Origin: Cudoniella acicularis
Lineage: Eukaryota > Ascomycota > Leotiomycetes > Helotiales > Helotiaceae
DNA: 64,000 nt
Assembly: GCA_013054445.1 (NCBI GenBank)
Contig: JAAMPI010000027.1
Span: 1 to 64,000 of the forward strand
Reading direction: 5' to 3'
Below are positions 12,030 through 25,800 of this stretch, one piece after another. The notes beneath the pieces were generated by a model. That model saw only the letters and a program-made list of their open reading frames with translations. It was not told where the DNA came from and ran no database searches. Each line of letters opens with the position of its first letter. Position 1 is the stretch's first letter. Made by a program: the position numbers and the translations under genes.

Positions 12030-15000
12030 CTATTGTGTAACACCAGAATCGTCTTCTTTTTTTGGATGAGTAATGACAGGTGGGGGCGGTGGCTGATTCA
12101 AAGATTTCTCCAATCCGCCTAGCAGATCTGGAAAATCGTCATCATCATCCTCTTCAACTTGAGCCTGTTCAGTCTCCTTCACGGGTTCGGGCTCGGGCTC
12201 GGGTTCAGGATCAGGTCCAGGTTCTGCAGGTTTTGGTTGTTCTATCTGCTCCACTGGAGCCTCTGTCGGCTGAGCAACCACCTCAAGAATAGGGACAGGC
12301 TTTTCGTTAACTGGAGCTCCACCGATGTGAACATTGTTCGCGTTCTCGACGATGTCAAGCAACATCTCTTCCTCCTCCTCCTCCTCCTCCTCTTGTCGTA
12401 CCTGTGCAGCGATATTTTCTTCCACGGATGTTGGTTCAGGTGGAGGAGGTGGTAATATCGTTGGAGCCGAGGCTGCTACCTCAGCTTGCATCGTTGCGTC
12501 CAAGCTAGCAGGTTCAGCGCGGGAAGCTTCCGCATTTTCTGCATGTGTTGATATAGGTTCAGAAAAGGGTGGTGGAGCAGAGGCAGTAGGTGATGTAAGG
12601 GGAGTTGTCAGCGTAGATGTGGTGAGAGCCAAATTTTTCAGTGGGCTTCCTGTTTTCCCCTCCGATTTTTCTCTCTCTAGATGCGCAGCAAAAGCCAGCC
12701 CAATCGGCGGGACTGTAGGAGGAGCAATCCCCATGTCAGGAATGGCAGGAATTGGAGATGCGGGTAGTGGTGGCTTTGAAGGCGAATTTTGATTGTCAAC
12801 AGAACCTTCATCATCATCCCCATCTTCCCCATCTTCGCCATCCTCGCCATCTTCGTCATCGGAGGCAGCCAGTGAGCCCTCACCCATTTCGGTATCTTCA
12901 TTTTGCGTCGTACTGGTGTTGATTCCTGGTTCCGCTTTAATCTTGAATTGGAGTTAGTTTCATTTGACAAGGTACAATTTTTCGTAAATAGCCATACCTC
13001 GGTGCTAGCTAGCCCATCGCCAATCTGAGGGTTAGCAACTGCTCCATCGAGCTGAGCAACTTGTGGCACACTTGTAGGAGCAGCTTTCTTCTTCCGGCCT
13101 CTTCCTAGCGCTTTAGACTTCTTTTTAGAAACAGGGCCCTTTCGGCGAGGTGGTGTTGGTTGTACAGCAAATCCATCTACTGGAACAGCGGCGTTGGGAT
13201 CTGGAATTACCGTTTGGGCTATAACTTCTCCTTCCACTTGCTGCCCATGTGGGACTACCACGTCCTGCACATACTCGTTGCCTGCAGCATCTGTGCGCCT
13301 CACAGTTGTCTTGGTAACAGTTGGTCCCACTGGTGCTGGCTTTGATGTGGTAGTAATTAAGCCTTTCCTCCGCTTGGCTAGATACTCCGTGTCAGGACCT
13401 TCCATATGGCGAGGGATCTGCTTCCAAGCACGTGCTATAAATCCTCGATCTTTCGCTTCGTCATCTTTCTTGTCCGGCTTATCCCCAAGAATGGGTTCGG
13501 CATCTATCTCTTCTTCCTCGGGCGGTGCCGGACGCTTGAATATTCTCCCTGATCGGGCGGCACGCAAAAGATCCTGACTATGTTGAGGCAAGAGATGTGA
13601 ATCCTTTGGCATCCCATGTGGAAGTTCGATCGCCCATATATCATTTTGAGCTGTTGTACTTTCTTGGGCTGCAGGTGGTGCCACAGTTACAGGTTCACGT
13701 CGCCAGTGGCGCACGGGTAAACCCTCGAACACATCATGGTCAACATAACCAGTACGATTCTGGCGTCTATTTTGGTTTCGATACTATGCTAAGGTAAGCA
13801 GAGACTTATGTCGTAGACAAAGGGTGACACTTACTCCTGGGGCCATAATTAGTGCTGTAGATTCGGGATAAAGTGCTTCGACAAGATCAGTTCGTTTGAA
13901 TACTTGTGGGTAGGTTGAAAATTTGTCAGGCGAAGTGAGACGGCCAGTCCTTTCTAAAAGTTTGAGGTTTCTAGGTCGAATTGGGAGTTTCAAGAGGAGC
14001 GAAGTCTTGGGAACCGCGCCACTTCCAGTTTCCTCTAGGGGAGGTGATCGTCCGGACCTGACAAAGACAATTGCTGGCTTTGAAAGATTAGGGCCGTCAA
14101 CTGGTATATGACCAGATGGGGTAGAAGGGGTTGCGATGGATGATCTTCGAGAACGGTATGAGACAGATGATCTTCTTGACTGCGAGGGCGAATCAATGGG
14201 GCTTACTGAAGAGCAAGAGGTATATCTGCGTAATCGGGGGAAGGTAGCCGAATTTTCCGAAGAGACAGGAGGCTTTAGGAAATGAACAGTCGAGGAGTGG
14301 GGACTCTTAGCCGCAACAGAATTCTTGCGTGGCGGTGGTTTACTTGCTGGTGTTGAGCTTGGGCGTTTTTTTTTGTCGACGTACTGGCGAGCTATGGGAA
14401 CTTTGTACAGCCTTTCGTTTCTTGGATTTGGATGGTGCTAAGGCGATTTGTGAAGAAGTGTCGTTTTCAAGGATTTCTTTTTTAATAGGGGTCTCCGGAA
14501 GTGGTGGGGCAACTTCAATATTCTGCCAGGATTTGTCAGAGTTTTGATTCAAAAAGCCATTGCTTATGGAATCTAGAAAGAAATTTGACAGTGGGTCGGT
14601 ATGTAAAACTTCAGCTTCTCTCGACGCTTGCGGAGATGGAAACCCTGAAAGGTCTATAGCAGGAGCGAAATTTCCCTCAGAAGAGTTCGTAAAGTTGGAA
14701 GATGAGAGTTCTGAGAGATTGTGTGGCGGCTGATCAAAATAAGTGAAGCTGGGAGCTTTGAAATGAGAAAGGCCATTATACCTGATATTGTTACTGCCGA
14801 CGGAGTAATGCGATGCCTTTGGCTGACCTGATCCACCAAACTGTCCTTGGGGTATACAGACACGCAGAGGTGGACTTGATCCCAGAAATGGTTGAAAGGG
14901 GAGCGGAATACTTTTCTTTTCAGACACTTCGTTCAAAGATCCTAAGTTTGGACTGCTGGAGAGTGGCCGTGGGACAGGGCAGTCGGCCTGGCTTCTGCCA

Positions 15001-15533
15001 AGTTGGACTTGTGGATTATAGCCAATCTGACCAATTCCAAACACCGTGGTGCTTCGAAAGCTTGTTCTTGGCCTCGTCGATAAAGAAGTGTTCCAGGTGT
15101 CTAACTCTAATGTCTGATACAACCCAAAAAGACCGGAAGCCTGCGAATCTGCTCTTGCAGCGTTCAAAGAGGGTGCTTCTAGGCTGGAGTATCCAAAATC
15201 TTGATCTAACGGGGAGGGGTTTGAGGAGTGTACAGAATCAGAATGACGAGAGCCGAAGATCGCGGAGACTGATGTTTGAGGGGAAGGGTGAGGATGGGTG
15301 GTGTTGTCGATTCGTGGATTGGGGTCGTTTAGGATAAGACTGAGGAAAGGTGGAAGTATGTTGCAGCCCACGGCGTCCCTTATCCCAGGGCTTGACTGAT
15401 CCTCCTCCAACTGATCGTGAGAGGACGTGGCAGAGGACGCGCCGGTGTCTAGTGATGCTTGGTTTCCCTGCGCGCCCGAATTTCTTTGGAATCCACTGCG
15501 GGAGCTTCCGCCTAGATCTATGCTGAAGGACAT
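12030..15533 (-). CDS. Large, probably nuclear, low-complexity protein of unknown function
   Basis: Not recognised beyond a conserved fungal hypothetical protein. My model has four exons, all joined in phase 0: 15533-14385, 14323-13835, 13783-12998 and 12941-12030, giving 1111 residues. Donors are GTACGT, GTAAGT and GTATGG. Residues ~1-380 are Ser/Pro-rich and end in a basic, nuclear-localisation-like stretch (PSKSKKRKAVQ). The middle holds the best conserved-looking parts: an LPIRPRNLKLLERTGRLTSP segment, a RHWRREP segment and a block around AIELPHGMPKDSHLLPQH. A second basic cluster (KKKSKALGRGRKKKA) follows. The C-terminus is strongly acidic: DGED repeats, a poly-Glu run from CTC repeats at ~12370, and EPEPEPEP. 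Basic clusters beside acidic tracts suggest a chromatin or nuclear scaffold role, which is inference. The first intron (14324-14384, 61 nt) has an unusual AAG acceptor and contains nine A; the alternative is a one-base frameshift there. The start is the ATG at 15533; a frame open further upstream has no ATG. Confidence 0.75.
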
Positions 15534-16137
15534 GTTAGCCGTGTTGCTTGGGTTGCGCCTGATAGATTCGTGGATAGGGTGGGTTGACTGGGGGATGGAG
15601 TTGAAGACGTGTGGGATTACCTGATACCTGCGTAGCAAAGGAACGGCGCACTAGTGTGGGAAATAACGCAGCAAAGGAAGGAGCGAGGGCGCGCAAAGGT
15701 GAAGTCGGCCGCGAGTGAATCGTGAGGTTCACGATCGCGTCGTGCACTTCAGCGTGTCGGATGCCTGAGGACACTAGAATCCGGCCCCTGTCACTAAGCT
15801 CAGCTTCTATATTTCAATTGCTGAAACTATCAACTTCTCCTAATAAGTAACATGGAGGTTCTTCTCGTTTTATCCAGAATTGCAGGTTATCGTGCTTTAT
15901 AGCAAAGGTGAAATCCTATAAATTTCTAGAATTCGCTTTCTATGCAGCGTCAAAATCTTAATGGTACTAACCTTTCAAGCAGTTCAATAGTTCAAGCTCT
16001 CAAACGATATTAACAAGACGCAGCTAGGTGCTGAGGTTTACACACACCACTTCTTTGGCATTATAAGTTCAAAAGTTGGGATATTTTAAGCTTTCCTCCC
16101 TTTTGTTGATTAAGATGGGCCCATCGTCCCTCGGTTG

Positions 16138-16156
16138 CCCCCCCCCCCCCCCCCCC
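16138..16156 (+). repeat. Poly-C run of 19
   Basis: Nineteen consecutive C on the plus strand in non-coding DNA. A homopolymer of this length is hard to sequence, so its true length is uncertain. The G-strand could form a quadruplex. Confidence 0.9.
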
Positions 16157-16321
16157 TATCACTAGTTTAGTTGTACAAAGAGACAAGTCCTTTCAAAGTT
16201 TCTGTCACGAAGGCGGTGACGAGGGTTATCGATCGCACTTGGATTCCTCTTGCATTCCTCTGAATTCAATATTGGGATTGATCTTTTCTTCATTTCTTGA
16301 CCGGAAAGCCTACATGAACTG

Positions 16322-16331
16322 ATGGTGCAAT
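16322..16331 (+). promoter_or_regulatory. ATGGTGCAAT decamer (isolated)
   Basis: Identical to the pair upstream of PAPS reductase. It lies 3' of ISD11 and about 0.8 kb upstream of the 1111-residue gene, so its target, if any, is unclear. Confidence 0.25.
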
Positions 16332-16869
16332 GAAGGGAAGATCATTTTAGGCTTTTACTAGAAGAAACCCAATTTCGTTTGATCATTGGGATTTTGGCTG
16401 AAGCTAGATATGAAGAAAATAAAGAAACTCTGCAGACTATCTTTTCAACTCTCTGGGAATGGGATTTATCGTTGGCTGGTATAACAGCTCAAGACCGAAC
16501 AAAGAACAAGGTCATTGTTTTGTGAGTCTATATGAAAAAAGAATCAAAGAAGAAAAAGAAGGAAGATACCCCTAGTTGATAATTTGTTTGCATGAGTTCA
16601 ATGAATGTGGGATATATTAATCAAACTTGAAGCTTAGCTATCATGATACTACAGAATAGCTGCATTGACTCGTTAGACTACATTCTCGTGGAAGGGGCGA
16701 TGGCCTGCTGATTTTTGGTATGATCTCCTCATACCAAATCCCTGATTCATATATACATGTTATTGTACAAGGTATCGAGACATTTCTTTTCCGCGAAATA
16801 ATACATCTTGCTACTATTGTCCAAATAGTGATACCAAGCGAAAATTAATTCAATCCCATCTAATCAATA

Positions 16870-17578
16870 TCAGCTGAAATATTTGCGAGGGTTTTGAGGA
16901 TTGAACACTAACCCTGTATCCTTTCGCCGCACGATATCGTTTCTTCGTCCTCCTTGTTTGCCCTGTCATGACATTAGCTTCCGCTGCAAATATCACCCAC
17001 GACGAAAGAGAGATAGGTCCTCCATACCGACTTGCCTCCCTCTAAAACCAAACGATCCAGTTGGAAAAATTGGCTAACGACCGTTTGTCTCTGGAGCGCA
17101 ACATCAGCATATGTGATTGCAACGCCCAATGTGCTCCACGGTCTGCATTCCCGCTCAAGGCCCGTGCCGTATGCGGTCCAAAACCGCGCCTTAAGTGGAA
17201 ATTTCCTACCACCAGCATACCTTCATTGATTGCAACTCCTTCAATCCCTTCTGCATCAGCTCCTGTATCTCCCTTGGATCTTGGACATCCTTGTGCACTC
17301 TGAATGAGTCTCGCGTCCTCCGTTTGGCATATTCTCGAAAATTGTACGCAGCGAACTGCTCGCCTTGCCGTAAGAGTTGGCGGTACTAATGGTAGTAGAA
17401 TGTCAGTTTGTGCTTCTCTGTGACTTCTGCGTGTGAAGAAACACTCCCCGCTGACAGCATCAACCAACCGCTCTAGGTTTGGTGGCAAAGCTGCCTTTAA
17501 GGAATTCAAACCAAGAGTACATACCAGCGATCTCGCTTGCTGGGCGGTTTCGCCTTTAGCACCTGCTGCAAGTGACAT
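16870..17578 (-). CDS. ISD11: ISD11/LYRM4-type LYR protein, subunit of the mitochondrial cysteine desulfurase
   Basis: ISD11 binds and stabilises the cysteine desulfurase Nfs1 in the mitochondrial matrix, the sulfur-donating step of Fe-S cluster assembly. No single frame shows the protein; I assembled four exons: 17578-17525, 17385-17221, 17090-17028 and 16962-16870 (124 residues). Splicing the 139-nt first intron in phase 0 creates the defining L-Y-R tripeptide (residues 18-20: CTG of exon 1 joined to TACCGC). Exon 2 then gives [16 protein letters not shown] and [16 protein letters not shown], a close match to the remembered LYRM4 pattern. Exon 3 gives [15 protein letters not shown]. Exon 4 carries a short basic tail with the VRRKDTG motif typical of the fungal C-terminus. 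Intron boundaries are GTATGT..TAG, GTATGC..CAG and GTATGG..CAG. A further intron in the last exon would change only the final residues. Confidence 0.88.
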
Positions 17579-18791
17579 GATGAAGGTTGTAGTGGTGCAG
17601 TTGGCGAAGATCTTAAATTGCTGTCTTCAAAATATCGAAGTTGCGCAAAGTCGATTAACAATTTAAGTTTAGCTCCGGTCTATTCGGACTTGTCTGATCC
17701 GTTGCTGTTGACTTGGCGGTTCGGAGATACAGATAAGATAAGAACCTATCACGTGTGCAAGACAGGCAAGACGGTGAGGGAAAACGGCAGAAACCCCAAT
17801 ATGGCTTTGCGGCACAGAAGCATCTGCAACGAGATGTTGTGGAACCCTTTTCGGCATCATCTTCAGACAACAACCACCTTCCCTTCTTTCCCAAGGCTGA
17901 ACACCTCAAAAGACCGGCCTGTGCATGGCCAGGGTTACCAACCCTCAAGGACTCTGGACCCTTAACCTGGCTCCAACGTGGGCTTGCGGCACTCCGCCAG
18001 AACCCTGCCGGTAATGACAAGCCTTCCGAAATATTGCATAGCTTTCCTGTGCTCCTCCAGCTTCCATTTCCAGAACACGGATATCTCAGTTGAGATGCTT
18101 GACCGCAGCTTCATTCAGTCATTCAATTGCTATTCATGGTGCTGGCCAGGCCTCGAACGTGGTACATGTAGCTGTACAATGCGGATGGCACGGTAGCAGT
18201 CCTTTGATCCTCTGAGATGAGACGGGACACAGCTTGCAGCACCTTCCTATTGTTTGGCTTGCTTGCAAATGGCCGTCGTCATGGTGGTCCGGACTGTATG
18301 GAATCTATGGATCCCCTCAATATACAGACTCGCACACGGCTGACGAGGCGGCGACGGCCACCAAGTGCTTGAGTAAAGCAGCACGGCAACGTCGAGAGGA
18401 CCTAGAGCAAGCTGGAAACTACGAGAGGTAGTCCGGAAGGGGCAATACAATGGCCTAACTTTGGATGCACCATGCCATCATCCATGGTGTCTCGATAATC
18501 ACTTCAGAACTGATTATCTCAGCTAGCCGGCCTCGCGTTCTGCAAGGAACGACTCGCCGCTTCAAAGGGTCCTTTCGACCCTCTCACCCTCAAACAGGAT
18601 TGCGTGCTCGGCAAGGCTGCGACCCAAAAAATATTTCCACCCGCGGCCCCAGTTTAGCCTTCCGTCACACTCCCTTCTTTATTCTTTTGTACAAAACCTC
18701 TGTTACTTCCCATCTTCTTCCTCAGAACATTCCCTTCCCTCCCTCACCATTCCACTTTCTCAATTCCTCCCACACCACACCTTTCGCAAAC
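17579..18791. other. Divergent promoter region between ISD11 and ATP sulfurylase
   Basis: A 1.2 kb shared upstream region with no convincing gene. ATGCCATCAT at 18472-18481 (9/10 to the CYS-3-type consensus) and ATGGTGTCTC at 18484-18493 (8/10) lie about 300 bp upstream of the ATP sulfurylase start. The last ~90 nt before that ATG are strongly pyrimidine-rich, typical of a highly expressed fungal gene. Confidence 0.5.
18472..18493. promoter_or_regulatory. Possible CYS-3/MetR-like sites upstream of ATP sulfurylase
   Basis: ATGCCATCAT (18472-18481) and ATGGTGTCTC (18484-18493) are neighbouring near-matches to ATGRYRYCAT. They sit about 300 bp from the ATG. Near-matches of this degeneracy occur by chance, so support is modest. 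Confidence 0.3.
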
Positions 18792-20953
<2,162 letters not shown>

Positions 20954-22840
20954 GCATATGGTGAAGGCGTGATGGTGCAATGCTTGGGAATAATTCTCCA
21001 CGATTAGCTGGCGTTTTTGAAAGGCTAAAAGAAGTGCTTTCTCTTTCATGGAGGTACGCATGCATACTTGGCTGAAATGCAGCATATATTTGCAGACATG
21101 GTTTGTTTCTTTTGAGCGACTTATTGCAATTAGAACATCATGATTTTTTACGAGTTTCTCTCGTCCCCTCTTGGCATGTGACCTTAGTGTCTTGTCCTTC
21201 GATTTGATTCAGCAATTTATTTTACTCCGGTTCGCAGAAAATATGGAGCTCCTTGGGTTCTTAGGGCGGCAGCAAGTTTCAAAGTCCACTACTTTTGCTA
21301 GTTTGAGCATGATTCGACTCCGCTTTCGCTCCTAATTCTCATGACTCGTGTTATCATTCAAATGCTGTTCATACTACATTCTGGAGCATTAAAGTTCGAA
21401 TATGTTCTCTTCGCATTTGTCCTTCCTCTACGCTACCTACTCATAGTTACTCAGGCTCACAACGAGATAATTATTGGAAGGTTGCATCATTCTCTTTCTC
21501 TACATGTGCTGACCATCGAGTCTGTGTTTTGGTTCCTGTACCGAGCGAGGTCATGCCAAACACTTGAAAATAATTAAACAACTATCAATTCCAAACACCC
21601 TAAACGGTGTTAAATAAGAATTCAACCATGCTTAATATATAATTCTTTTCTCAGAAGAATGCTAGATAAGAAAAAGGGGTCTATTCTTTCAAGTGTTTTA
21701 TGCTGATTTTTTGACTTCAACCCCCTAACGCCGAAAAGGGAGCTAAAGAGCGTATGTAATTAATTATTGACTACCTAGTCTATTAAATTATGCTATTAAC
21801 TTCTTAATCTAAGTTCATTTGTTTTGTTTTGGTTTTGATGGTCTTTAGGGTCTATCGCAGACAGTTCTCCAAGTGCTCGCGTGCATCTGTATGTCCCAGC
21901 CGCATGCGTATATCATGTTATGAATCCAGAGCGAGTCGATGGAACCGTTCTGATGGACGGCTCCTTGCTCTTTCTCGACACGGGTTTCTCTCCCAGATAT
22001 GAGGGATCCAGCGGACGTCAACGCCAAGAATCGCCAGATGCCGTGGCATCCAAAGAGAAGGTGGTTTCGTGAGTCGGACGTTATGTCCCTGCGCAATGGC
22101 CGCAAGAGATTTTGAATCAGGCAGAGTCCGCGGATTCGATGATGGCGAATTGCGTTGTTCTGGAGCACGTGTCGCGCTGGCGCATACTCTTGTCGGCCGT
22201 GGCTATCAAATTCCCATCCGCGATTTTGTTTTTCCGGTTCCGGTTGCCCCAAGCACGTACTCCATACCTAAGCACCATTGCGGCTATGCTTTGTGCGAGG
22301 CAGACCCTTTTCCATCTCGACAACGACATGGCCGCAACCTTGGATCAATGATTCGTGCTTTTAGTGGTTCATTGAACATAAACATGGTTGGTTTATTATC
22401 CGAGGGGATTTCTTACCGTCCCGTGAGAATGAATTCTGGATGCTAGTAGACCATCTCACGGTAGAGAGCGAGACGTTGCCGCAGCCTTCAAATCGACTGC
22501 CACTGCTGACCTTGGGATCATCGAGAAGCCACGCGTCGAGGGCGTAGAGAAAGCACGAGTTTAAAGACCTTGAAGTCCTTTACTCAATTCACATTGCGCT
22601 TGCTCCAGTGGGGCTTGGGGGAAATGCAGCCGTTGCTAATGCATACCTGGCAGTCGGGGGAAAGGACCTTGGCCCGAAGTCAAGGACGGTCACCTGTTCG
22701 TAAGGCACCACGATCTTTCAGGCTGGCTGACGATATGTTAAAAACATATCCCCCTCTCAATTAACAAACGGCTAAAATTTACGGAAACATTAGGTTACCG
22801 CCACCCAAAGATAACCAATGCTGAAGAGGCAGAGCAAGTT
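20954..22840. other. Intergenic region, partly AT-rich
   Basis: No recognisable gene. 21560-21840 is AT-rich. 21845-22450 has higher GC and open frames on both strands without a domain; it could be a relic of a coding sequence, but I could not name it. Confidence 0.45.
20972..20981 (+). promoter_or_regulatory. ATGGTGCAAT decamer just 3' of ATP sulfurylase
   Basis: Same decamer as the pair upstream of PAPS reductase, 19 nt after the ATP sulfurylase stop codon. A 3' position is odd for an activator site, so this may be coincidence. Confidence 0.2.
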
Positions 22841-25800
22841 ATGCAAGGGCCTCGAGCTCATGAACCACGGCTTCGAGCAAAAGGCAAGCACGAAGCTTAC
22901 TTTGAGAGTCACTCGGGTAGTGAATCAGGGGTTCATATACCGTATTTCCAGCCTGGCACTAGAAGCACAACCCCGGTAGAAGCGGGACAACAGAATCAAG
23001 CTCAACGCGAAGCATGTTTTGCCGATCCGTCGCTGCTACAGAACCACCAATTCTGGCCTGTTACTCAAGTAGTATTTGAAAGTGGATCTTCAGTGGCAAC
23101 AAAAACCAATACGCTCAAAAGTAGGACCTTGGCAGGAACCCAATCAACTGTCCCGACTTCGGTCGTCGATGTTGAGTCTTCAAAAAGACCGAATGATGAT
23201 GTAATACAAGGTCGATTTTCGGAAGGCATGAACTTGCTTGTCACAAATGATGATTCCGAGCAGATCGTGGCACAAGAAGCTGACTGGGATGGCAATTCAA
23301 CAATATCCTCCGTGACTATCTTGAACCCCAAGCAGAGGAAGGATATTGTCAAGAAGTTCACCGAAGCTATTCTGGAACGCCTTCCAAGTACGTCTTCAGT
23401 ATTTCACCACAACAACCAATCGAAAATCGAGTTTCAGCGGCGATTTCAATTATTACTGAAGAATTATTCAGAAAAGGTGAAGAATGACGCTAGTCAGCGA
23501 ACGCGACGACAGGCTGCTAAGCAGATTCGGCTTCTGCGTGGTGAGATTTCTAAAAGTTTCGAAGAGGCTATTGGGGGTAAGGAGCAGCGTGTATATCCAA
23601 ACATCGTTGAACAGGCCAAGAAAGTCAATCCCCCAGAAAAAACATGGGCAGAGAAGGTCGGAGACTGGAACGAGCAACTACCGAGTGAGATTTCATTACC
23701 TGAGCGAGACTTCTATTATCAACAATACGAGTCACGAGCCTCACGTCACGACGATTTAATTGATCTCGGAGACATTGGCCCACCTTCCCATCCGGCATCA
23801 CTAGCCGGTTTCGATCACACAGCTTCAAGCAGCGACAGTGAATCAGGTGAGGTAGTTCACACCACTCCAGGTGAAGACAGAGAAATATATCAATTCTTAA
23901 CTGCCCACCACGCATTCCAAGAACTCATCATGGACCTTCAGCAGTTAGTTGGGCCTTATTATAGAAATCAGATGGAAGTCATCCGCGACCACGTGCTGCT
24001 TGTTCTCCGACGACCCTTGGACAACAGAAAACACGATCTAGGACGTCAGGTTGCGATGTTCTACCTCGACTGGGATATATTGGCGTTTCTCCAGGAGCAG
24101 TATCCTCTTGGTATTTCCCAGGATCTCGGTTCCGTCCTTACGATTACTGGCCAGGCAACGAATGCGTACATGTCCACGGTCCGCAACTACTTGCAACACA
24201 CATGGCCCACGCACCCCTTGACCCTTCTTGGGGCGATTCAAGGAGCAATTGTGAACTATCCGCAAGAGGAGATGTCTGGGTGTACGTATAGTCTGCTGCC
24301 TCCATTCACCTCATGTCCGCTCAGTCTTGCTAACGTAGTCCCTAGCAATCTTATTCTCTGCTCCAGAAAGTGGTATACTTATCAATCTCTTACAGAAATC
24401 CCTCTTAGTGACTGGGTCCGAGGACTTCATTGTTACAGTGGCGCAACAGATAGCTTGGCTCGTTTCTGCTTGTCGAATGTCCCCTCTTGGACTTGGATAT
24501 TCTTTCGTATCATTCCACGAAGATGTGTCAGCATTTAGCCTTCCTTTACGCACCTTCCACGTCTCTAGTGAGGTGCTGCCCCTCACACAGGATGATGACG
24601 GCAGTTGCTGGAACGAAGTCGCAGGGAGCTCTGCTATTGTGACTGGATTTCCGATACCCGAGCGCCGCAACAACGAAAAAGGGCTGGAACTCCCGCTTGA
24701 AGTCATGGCTGGTCTAGGTGGCGTCCCCATCGCGACTCAGTTTAATGGTGGGTATATCCTGAAAGCGCGGACAGTAGCATTCGTACCTGTAGAGCGTAAA
24801 GGCGACTCGATTCAGTGGCATCTTGTAAAGAATGGAGGAGGCCGAATTAGGTACAATGACATCGCCGAGCTTTGTCCCGTCCGATTGCTTGTCGAGGTCT
24901 TGGATCAAGAGGATCTGATATCAACCAGGGTATTTCTTGGATGGTGCTCCAATTCGATCAACAATCTTGGTGAGACATTGCTGACTATGTTCAGATCCCC
25001 ATTGGGTATCTTACATTAGCTGACTCGCGAAAAATCGTTTTAGGGACAAATTCTGCCAAGTACCACAGTATTGAATTTTCCAACGCAAATACGCCGTCAA
25101 AACGAGTGGTTGCATTGACCGGAGTTAGTGTTGGGTTTGGACATATCGGAACAGGACAAGCAATGTTCACATTTGGCAAGCACAATGGATCATATACTGC
25201 AGACAGACCGAATTACTACAAGGACGTCCTCAATGACGCAAAGCATATACATGTCATCCTCCAGGATATGGAACAGCGACGTGCTTGGCAGACTGACGGC
25301 GAAAGAGCAATCCTTCACATGATTCTGCACCGTCAGGCATTAGGAGCTTACAAGATTGAGGGCAAGACCGTCGAGCTCCAAACAGCAAACACTATGTCAC
25401 CAGGTTCTGTTCGTGCAGCCATGGAAGATAATGCGAACATCGTGATGACCTACGATCACCATATGGATAAGAGAGAGGTCAGTACCAAACTATTCAAAGA
25501 TCTGGTCGGGGATCTCTTCGCCAGACTCGAGGGATTGGAAGAAAAGGCTGAAAGTGTAAGCCTTGCTGGCATTGAATTAAAATTGGATTGGAGAAAGCGG
25601 GTGCAAGGCTACGAGTACATGGACCTTGTCGAGCGGAAACACAACATGCTCATTAAGGAAGCTGAATTGAGGAAGACGTGTGGAGAATGGCCTGAATTCG
25701 CGCGGGACATCAAAGCCGTCGTTCTTTTCGGAACAAACTTCGGGGAAAACTTCCAGCCAGACGTCTCTTTCAGGCTATGCTCATTCTTCAAAACGATGCC

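Larger units (their letters stand above)
15534..16869. other. Intergenic region with poly-C run
   Basis: About 1.3 kb between the start of the 1111-residue gene and the 3' end of ISD11, AT-leaning with no convincing frame. It contains 19 consecutive C at 16138-16156 and one ATGGTGCAAT decamer at 16322-16331. Confidence 0.55.

Noticed and set aside
12334..12792. 152-codon plus-strand open frame
   Set aside because: Antisense to the acidic repeats of the 1111-residue protein; the serine/glycine content mirrors that sequence.
17042..17578. 178-codon minus-strand frame with a serpin-like look at its start
   Set aside because: Only the first 18 codons are coding; the rest is intron read-through and off-frame ISD11 sequence.
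21845..22450. Open frames on both strands in a GC-richer patch
   Set aside because: No recognisable motif and no consistent frame; reported only as a possible relic in the intergenic entry.
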